Below, in pieces: positions 58,072-64,000 of a DNA stretch of 64,000 nt. Location: NCBI GenBank assembly GCA_963932145.1, contig OZ010582.1:10562774-10626773 (forward strand), written 5' to 3'. The stretch comes from Acanthosepion lycidas (lineage: Eukaryota; Mollusca; Cephalopoda; Sepiida; Sepiidae). Below the pieces are notes generated by a model that searched no databases, had not been told where the DNA came from, and saw nothing but the letters and a program-made list of their open reading frames with translations. The position numbers and the translations under genes are program-made. Positions within the stretch are counted from its first letter, which is position 1. Every line of letters starts with the position of its first letter.

Positions 58072-60600
58072 TATATAACTGCTTAAAGTAGAAGGTCGAT
58101 ACGGTTGGTAGCATAAGGCAAATATAATACACCTAAGTGTGTAGGAATATGAGTGTGGTTTGAATTTCAAATTAGTTGTTACGAATATTATAGCAATAAA
58201 AGGTCACACAACTGTTATGATTCCAGTTACCCATGAAATTAACTGACGGCATATGCAATGTTTAAATGAAGAAACATGATATTTCAACGTTTATTTGTAT
58301 TTTATCATCTCTGGATATGAATAAATATACTTTCATTGTAGTTTTGTATAAGCAAGCTTCAATTACACTACATTAGTTGATACTTTGTATATACACACAC
58401 AGATATGCATACAGACACACATAAAATATTGTTTGTACTTGTATATGTAAATCTTTTTATACTACGAATAAGTTTTGGGATATGTTCTTTAGAAAGGAAG
58501 AGATAAGAAATATTCAAATATCATACATTGACTTATAGAGAGGAATGTATGAAAATTAATATATTTTAAAATAAACGCCTTCATTTTTATATCGGCTGGT
58601 ACTAAATTAAATTAGTTTTCTCATATTATAGAAAATGATCAATTTTATTATATCGATTCAAATAAAAATATTCACTCTGTTCTGCTGGCCGACAGAAACC
58701 TTAATGTTGATCCAGTTAGGTGGAAAAGCTGTAATTTCAGGATCAATCTATTTCGTCTATTATTATAGATAATTATATAATTATTATATTATTGCTATCA
58801 ATTTTACGTTAAAAGCTTGCAGAGAATAACCCCTGATCTGACGTTCTTTTTTTTCTATTGTTCACTCAATACAATGCCTAAGTGACACTCATGGTTGAAG
58901 GTTACTGGAAGGGGATTTTGTAAGAGCGTTGAATGAGGGAGCAAGGGGTGCACATTATGAAGGCATGTATCATAGATGAAGGTTGGCTCTCTACTTGAAG
59001 TCGTTAAGCTTGTAGCGACTAGGGAAACAATCCCTCGGAAGTCAGTTACATACTGCAACAGTTCTGAAGGTGAATTCTGTCTCAGTGGAATTTACCCCCT
59101 AATAATGAAACATGAAAAAAAAACGAGAAAGATTCGACCCTGTGTACGTGCTATGGTGGGTCCTAAATGTGAAACCCTGGGATTTGTTGAAACAAGGAAT
59201 GTAGTTCTTTTGAACATCTGCCATGAAAATAGTAGAACAGTGAGCGAATAGCAACTATTCGTATATGGGAGAGTGGTTTAATAATATAAAAATTAGTAAA
59301 AACAATTTATCAACCACAGGAAAAAAATTACGAAAACAATTTATCATCCTCAGGATGATAAATTGGTTTCCGCATAAGCGCTTTGAACTCGGTCGGGAAT
59401 GGAAAGTGAGAAACATGCAACTTCTTCCTAGATTTGATCTGATTTGGCGCTTGTAGAGGTAAAGCATGACAAGAGGAGTCAGATAATATTTAAAAGGTGG
59501 GTTTATGCCTTTCGTACAGATATAGTGATCAGAAAATACCTCAAATTTTATTTGAACAAACTTTGAGGAAGTATTTCTATGATTTGAAAACGAAAAGGGA
59601 TTAGCACACAGAAAGATTTCAAATTATTGCCATAAAAGAATCTACAGTAGCAGTTACGAAAACCTGGAATTTGAAAGAGAAATTTTAATATGTAACACTT
59701 TGTGAATATAACAGTTTATCTTAATAGATTAATAACAGAAATTACATTTTTTCAATTTTGCTTTCGTTTTTCTTTAACTTAAAGTTATATTTACCTTCTC
59801 AGGAATAAATAAACTCCAACGAGAATTGGCTATCATCCTGTAACCATGGGATCCCATCTGTCATGGACGATGCCCAACTGATTTCAGTCCAGTACGAACA
59901 TCAGCATGTTAAATTCTAATTTAGTCATTTATTTACATTCTTTCTTATCTGATTTTCTCTATACTATATTGTTTGTTTCTACTGAATACTAAGTGAAATT
60001 GCCTTCGAATTGTCTGAATTACTTAGATGAATCGGATAAGGAATGGGCAAATTTGAATTTAGCCTGCTGAAGGGTGTATGCGGGTAAATTGCTGAGGCAC
60101 CGAGCATATCAGATAAGCTCTCAAGTATTTAGAACGTGAATCGAAATATCCTCAGCGGCGACGGTTTTATTTCGTTTCACTTATTTAACAGACGTCGAAT
60201 GTGAAATGAATTGAGCGCCCTGATAAAGAAACAATAAAAATGAGATAAATACATTTAAAATATTCTCTTGATGAAAATAATTTTATGGTTTTTCGACAAT
60301 AAACATACACTGTAGAAAATGTTTAATAATTTTCCTGAACGAAGAATAATATCTACCTAAAATAGCAAAATAATGATAGTAAGCGCAAGAAATATGTTAG
60401 GTTAGGCTCTCAGACCCGGACTGTCCGTGGTCAGATATCAATCGTAATATCAGAAGGTTGATTACGGATAGAGACGTCTTGTTTTCCAACCATCCATAAG
60501 AATAAAACTAGAAGCAATGGAAAAATCACTGTTTCTGCTCTCTGACAGACAGGGCGTGTAGTGTTGCATGGACGAGCAATGAACTACTCATGATCTAGAA
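58070..60600. other. No gene recognised in 2.5 kb
   Basis: Frames at 58976-59251 (plus) and 59255-59467 (both strands) have no known domain. A small hairpin lies at 59339-59364 (ATTTATCATCC/GGATGATAAAT). Nothing else can be supported. Confidence 0.45.
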
Positions 60601-60604
60601 TAGG

Positions 60605-60925
60605 ATTTATTTACATTATTTACTTTTGGACTAATGTGCCCATCTTTGTTGTTGTTATAACAAAGTTTTGGGGGTTTTACCCTCTGACCTTCATCAGATG
60701 TCTGCCAATCCGGGTAACCTCAAGGGAATTTAGAACTGAACATTTTATTTAATCTTAATTTGTGGTAGATTGTTCTCGTTTAACTGCAGCTTCAGTTCGA
60801 AATTCCTTGTAGGTTATCCAGATCGACAAACACCTGATGAAGGTCGGAGAGCAGAACGGCCAAAACGTTATGATAACAACAACAAAAATGTGGAGTATAG
60901 TCCGAATGAAATTAATGTAAAATAA
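60605..60925. repeat. Foldback element with paired hammerhead-like cores
   Basis: The left half (60605-60760) is inverse to the right half (60770-60925). The left core on minus is CTGATGAAGGTCAGAGG..., then CCAAAACTTTG. The right core on plus (60834-60868) is CTGATGA, AGGTCGG/ACGGCC, AAAACG. CTGATGA is intact in both but GAAA is AAAA. Related to 38385 and 51083. Confidence 0.8.
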
Positions 60926-60995
60926 AAAAAATAAATTCTCATGCATGAAATTAAGGAAGACGTAGGGATTATTCATATATATATACATTTTTCTG

Positions 60996-61337
60996 TTTAT
61001 ACATTATTTTTATCCATACAAAAATTTAAGTAAATGCTCCGTTTATAATAAACAGTATTAAACAACATTTACCGGCCTGAATGTCCGAGAAATATTCATA
61101 GAAAATATTCTTCCTCCGACAGGAATCGAATCTGTATCCTTTACGGAACCGTCATATAGCCTGACGTGCCTTTAATCGATTTGGCCACAGAGAAGCGTTC
61201 GGTTAGTAAGGTCGATTTTACTTGTCTTTAAACTACAATCTTCCATGATTCTGTTACGTACATTCATATGTGCTCATGGCGTATCCAAATGTAAACAAAT
61301 GACGTCACCCATTATGAAATGGCAAAGTCCGACAATT
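60996..61337 (-). repeat. Foldback retroposon with class II tRNA-like centre, copy 4
   Basis: Same order as 20545-20972: left arm with AAGTAAATGCTCCGTTTATA, tRNA-like block, body ACTACAATCTTCCATGA and AATGTAAACAAATGACG, then CAAAGTCCGACAATTATTTT. It runs directly into a partial hairpin copy at 61322. Confidence 0.82.
61112..61194 (-). pseudogene. Class II tRNA-like sequence (Leu/Ser type)
   Basis: Same fold as 20681-20764: acceptor TTCTCTG against CGGAGGA, D arm GGCCAAATCGATTAAAGGC, anticodon stem CGTCA/TGACG with loop GGCTATA, variable hairpin TCCGTAAAGGA, T arm ACAGATTCGATTCCTGT. The B box is slightly damaged (GATTCGATTCC). Shared structure across copies with different base changes supports a real tRNA ancestor. 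Confidence 0.72.
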
Positions 61338-61515
61338 ATTTTAAGACATTTTTATATTTATACATTCTTTTTATAGATAAAAATATTTAAGTAAATGCTC
61401 TGTTTATAACAAATATTATTAAACAGCATTTACCAGCCTGAATGTCCGAGAAATTTTCATAGAAAATATTCGTTCTCCGACAGAGGACGAATATTTTCTA
61501 TGAAAATTTCTCGGC
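61322..61515. repeat. Truncated hairpin copy 5 of the tRNA-foldback family
   Basis: Begins CAAAGTCCGACAATTATTTT, left arm to 61481, then the right arm starts at once (AGGACGAATATTTTCTATGA) with almost the whole tRNA block lost, and stops after CTCGG. Confidence 0.8.
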
Positions 61516-61533
61516 GTATTTTTCATATATATA

Positions 61534-61631
61534 TTAGGTTGGTGCAAAAATAATGACGTTATAATGTCGTTTTTTTACGTATTTTTTAACGTCAAAAAAC
61601 GACATTATTACGTCATTGTTTTTGCACCAAC

Positions 61632-61635
<4 letters not shown>
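61534..61635. mobile_element. 102-bp mariner MITE (hairpin)
   Basis: Starts TTAGGTTGGTGCAAAAATAA and ends with the exact complement, flanked by TA. The stem continues as ATGACG...CGTCAT with an internal ATAATGTCGTTTTTTTACGT pairing region. Its termini are the same as those of 55895-55974 but the centre is longer. Confidence 0.93.
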
Positions 61636-61694
<59 letters not shown>

Positions 61695-61709
61695 ATTTCT
61701 CGGCGTATT

Positions 61710-61745
<36 letters not shown>
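61636..61745. repeat. (TA)n arrays with a duplicated 30-bp segment
   Basis: TGAAAATTTCTCGGCGTATT plus TTTCATATATAT occurs at 61500-61531 and again at 61690-61722, on either side of the MITE and a TA tract. Confidence 0.92.
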
Positions 61746-61746
<1 letters not shown>

Positions 61747-62150
61747 AATTGTACTTTTCTTCCGAAATGAACGTTGATAATTTCTGAAATAATTTATTTC
61801 TTGTCTGAGAAGGATTATTCCTAATTCGGAAAAGTCGATCATTAAAATTAATCGACACGAAAGTTTTAAATATTCTTGGCCTTAAATAACATTTGCTACC
61901 TAAATGCACAGGATATGTGAATAAATAGATGTATTATAACAAAGTAAAGTTAAATGAGAGAGTTTTAAACTGTATTAAAGTGCAATTAGTGTGAAAAGTT
62001 TTAAAGTCTATGTAATAAAACATTTTGAACATAAAGTCCACCGAAATAAGAACAGAATGAGTATAATTAACTAAGATTTAAAAATCCCTGAGCGAGTAGA
62101 GTTAGTGAGAGTGTTAGAAAGGCAAATAACATGGGTTTGTAGCGTAAATG

Positions 62151-62151
62151 A

Positions 62152-62211
<60 letters not shown>
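62151..62211. repeat. (AAT)n microsatellite
   Basis: About 20 AAT units, ending at the first codon of the LINE fragment. Confidence 0.97.
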
Positions 62212-62212
<1 letters not shown>

Positions 62213-62465
62213 TTGGAGCCCTAGGACTGGTTGGAAAAGATTGCAGCAGACTAATTGCAGGGATCCCTGGAAGCCCATGCCTCAAGGAGATACAAAAAAT
62301 TGTTCTGACAAGTACAGCCCACACATTACGAAGGGCTCTATCTATGTAATTTTATTTTATTTTTTTTTTTTGTCAGTGAAAAGGGTCATGATGCCATTTC
62401 TAACCTTAGGTCCCTGGGAGGGACCCGGAAAGAAATGTGTAAACGCCAGAAAGCAAAGAAAATAA
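62212..62465 (+). pseudogene. RLE-type LINE 3' end with intact C-terminus
   Basis: The reading frame is open from the array edge: IGALGLVGKDCSRLIAGIPG, SPCLKEIQKIVLTSTAHTLR, RALSM, stop (TAA 62347-62349), 45 codons. The IGALGLx...IPGxxxLxEIQKIxLxxTAHxLRRxLS pattern is the conserved extreme C-terminus of RLE LINE proteins, downstream of the endonuclease. A 3' UTR of about 115 bases ends GAAAGAAATGTGTAAACGCC...AAAATAAAAATAATAAT. The fragment is 5'-truncated exactly at (AAT)n. Most likely a recent truncated insertion. Confidence 0.88.
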
Positions 62466-62488
62466 AAATAATAATAATAATAATAATA
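62466..62488. repeat. (AAT)n tail/target between LINE copies
   Basis: About 7 AAT units. Confidence 0.93.
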
Positions 62489-62975
62489 CTGAGATATGAC
62501 CTGTAACAATATTATGGGACTTTACAATACACACAGACATAACAATCAAATCTAATCGCCCAGACATCGTGATTAAAGATCAAAAAGCAGAATGTGCTTT
62601 CTTATTGACATGCCAGTCCCTGCAGATTTTAATGTATCTTCGAAGATCTTCAAAAATGAAAGGATTTTGAAGTGGAAATCTCAAAAACATGGCACATGTG
62701 TATATGAATAATTCCAGTTTTAGTTGGAGCTCTTGGATTGATTGGAAATTGTTCCTATAGATTCATTGAAGGGATTCCTGATAGACCATAGAAAAAGAAA
62801 TATTAAAAATTATTCTCACAAGTACACCTTACGAAGATTTCATTTATGTAAAATGGGCGGGATCTTAGTTTGTTTTTGTGTACTTTTTGTTCTTTTTTTA
62901 AAAAAAATCATGAATCCATTTCTGACCATAAATTGAAACCCGGGAGGAAATGTGTATACAAAAGATATCCTAGAA

Positions 62976-62976
<1 letters not shown>
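62489..62976 (+). pseudogene. RLE-type LINE fragment with RPD endonuclease box
   Basis: The frame opens at the array: TILWDFTIHTDITIKSN, then RPDIVIKD (62557-62580) and QKAECAFLLTC, the PD..(D/E)xK-like restriction-like endonuclease motif. After a frameshift come LELLD..LEIVPIDSLKGFLI and a decayed IKNYSHKYTLRRFHLCK tail (62690-62850), then a T-rich 3' UTR with GGGAGGAAATGTGTATACAA and (AAT)n. The RPD motif is intact; the rest is broken. Confidence 0.86.

Positions 62977-63037
<61 letters not shown>
62977..63037. repeat. (AAT)n microsatellite
   Basis: About 20 AAT units between two LINE tails. Confidence 0.97.
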
Positions 63038-63039
<2 letters not shown>

Positions 63040-63661
63040 GATGGAACTAACCCGAAATTCAGGATCTGCGGAAGATATGTCGATCATATTATCTCAGAAT
63101 GTTCGCTACTAGCAAAAATGAATATATCCACAAACAGAACAAGGTAACGACACATGTGCATTGGAAGACACGCAAGAAGCACAAAATCGAAATCACTGAG
63201 AGATTGTATGAGAACCATCCTCAGGAAAATGCCAATTGAAACTGCTAGGGAAATAAAAGCCCACAGAACTGATATTATCATAAAAGACAAGAAATTCAGG
63301 AATTGTATTCTTATTGAGTACCATCTGAGAGAAACACTTCCATGAAGGTTATCGAAAAAAATTTCAAATACAAGGACCAGGAGATCGAGATTAACAGAAT
63401 GTGAGGCATGAAGTCTGAGATTGTACCAATAGTAATCGAAGCTCTGGGCCTCCAGAAAAAAAGAACGGATAATTTTATTAATAGTGTCCCAGGTAACATC
63501 AACATACAAGTTGCCCCGAATAACGTTTTACTAAGAACATCCTATATACCAAGAAAAGTGCTATCATTTAAATAGGGCCTAAGGACCATAGTTTAGACCT
63601 GGATTTGCAGAATGCAAATCAGGAAAAATAACAACCCCAAGTGGTAGTAATAATAATAATC
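63038..63661 (+). pseudogene. RLE-type LINE fragment: zinc knuckle, endonuclease, C-terminus
   Basis: Opens after the AAT array with DGTNPKFRICGRYVDHIISE and a Cys, the CCHC knuckle with its first Cys changed to Phe. Next are LLAKNEYIHKQNKVTTHVHW, HKIEITERLYEN, then AHRTDIIIKDKKFRNCI (RPD changed to RTD). It ends with KVIEKNFKYKDQEIEINR and SVPGNINI...RKVLSFK, stop (TAG near 63574-63576). The 3' UTR is about 85 bases and ends in TAATAATAATAAT. Two or three frameshifts. The minus frames 63084-63509 and 63311-63505 are antisense. Confidence 0.88.
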
Positions 63662-64000
63662 AATAAGTTTAAACAATAAAGGTTCATGTTAAGAAAATTA
63701 AGTAAGAAGGAAAATGAGTAAATATGTAATGGAAGAGAAGAAATAAATATGAATAAGAACATTCTAACAACAGTTTATGATTTCATGATGTCAGCCCAGA
63801 TGTATATGGAACAAATATATTAATGTGATAAAATGCACTAATGAAGCTCTATCCTTAGGAGTGAGACTACGAAAGTTCGGTATTCACTCCAATTATGAGA
63901 AACTGCATTCTTTTCCCGACTGGCCGATGCCAAAGCAGGGTGCAAAAAATGAAACCGATTCTTTGATTCGATCTGATGCCCAAAAGAAATTCAGCTTCTT
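63662..64000. other. No gene recognised
   Basis: AT-rich to the window edge; the last 120 bases are GC-richer and may begin another repeat. Confidence 0.4.

Noticed and set aside
63084..63509. 141-codon minus frame, the longest frame that is not pure microsatellite translation in its area
   Set aside because: It lies antisense to clear RLE-LINE coding (zinc knuckle, KYKDQEIEI, NSVPGNI) that explains the sequence.

Overview
This 64 kb window is AT-rich, repeat-dense animal DNA in which I find no convincing multi-exon host gene. The mix points to a marine invertebrate, most likely a cephalopod mollusc of the Octopus type: very long (TA)n microsatellites, several tRNA-derived SINE families, a 5S rRNA-derived repeat, decayed LINEs of at least three lineages, mariner/Tc remnants and many foldback elements. 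The taxonomic call is pattern recognition, not a database match. Almost every open frame longer than 60 codons is a microsatellite translation (YIYI, NNSN, SSSS, EEEE) or an antisense shadow of a decayed transposon.

Layout. 0-3.6 kb: TA/TCTA microsatellites, then unassigned DNA. 3.6-6.6 kb: two SINEs and a minus-strand LINE with endonuclease and YxDD remnants. 8-11 kb: Penelope-like inverted ends, then fragments of a LINE with a restriction-like endonuclease (RLE), interrupted by a 107-bp tandem repeat. 12-15.3 kb: a Jockey/CR1-like LINE tail, an interlocked inverted repeat and a second LINE type. 17.3-18.4 kb: GAA and AAT arrays with another RLE-LINE tail. 20.5-24.9 kb: a foldback element built around a class II tRNA-like sequence, a perfect 84-bp duplication, foldback elements and a mariner pseudogene. 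28-34.8 kb: LINE tails, a 5S-derived retroposon, a SINE and Penelope-like terminal sequences. 37-40.7 kb: a Tc3-like pseudogene, more foldbacks, and one small intact reading frame (40209-40373, minus) that does not look like a transposon. 41.7-48.8 kb: SINEs, the longest LINE relic and a near-perfect palindrome. 50.7-56.4 kb: RLE-LINE between ATT arrays, a second 5S-derived element, an 80-bp mariner MITE and a GC-richer insert between 12-bp direct repeats. 56.8-64 kb: palindromes, tRNA-like foldbacks, a second mariner MITE and three RLE-LINE tails in a row separated by AAT arrays.

Two patterns cross the window. First, all seven RLE-LINE fragments begin directly at an (AAT)n array, which suggests TAA-repeat targeting as known for Dong in the RLE-bearing R4 clade. 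Second, several different foldback or Penelope-like repeats share a CTGAxGA - hairpin - GAAA core resembling hammerhead ribozymes. Nothing here forms a host operon or pathway; the window is a cross-section of an intergenic or intronic transposon landscape.
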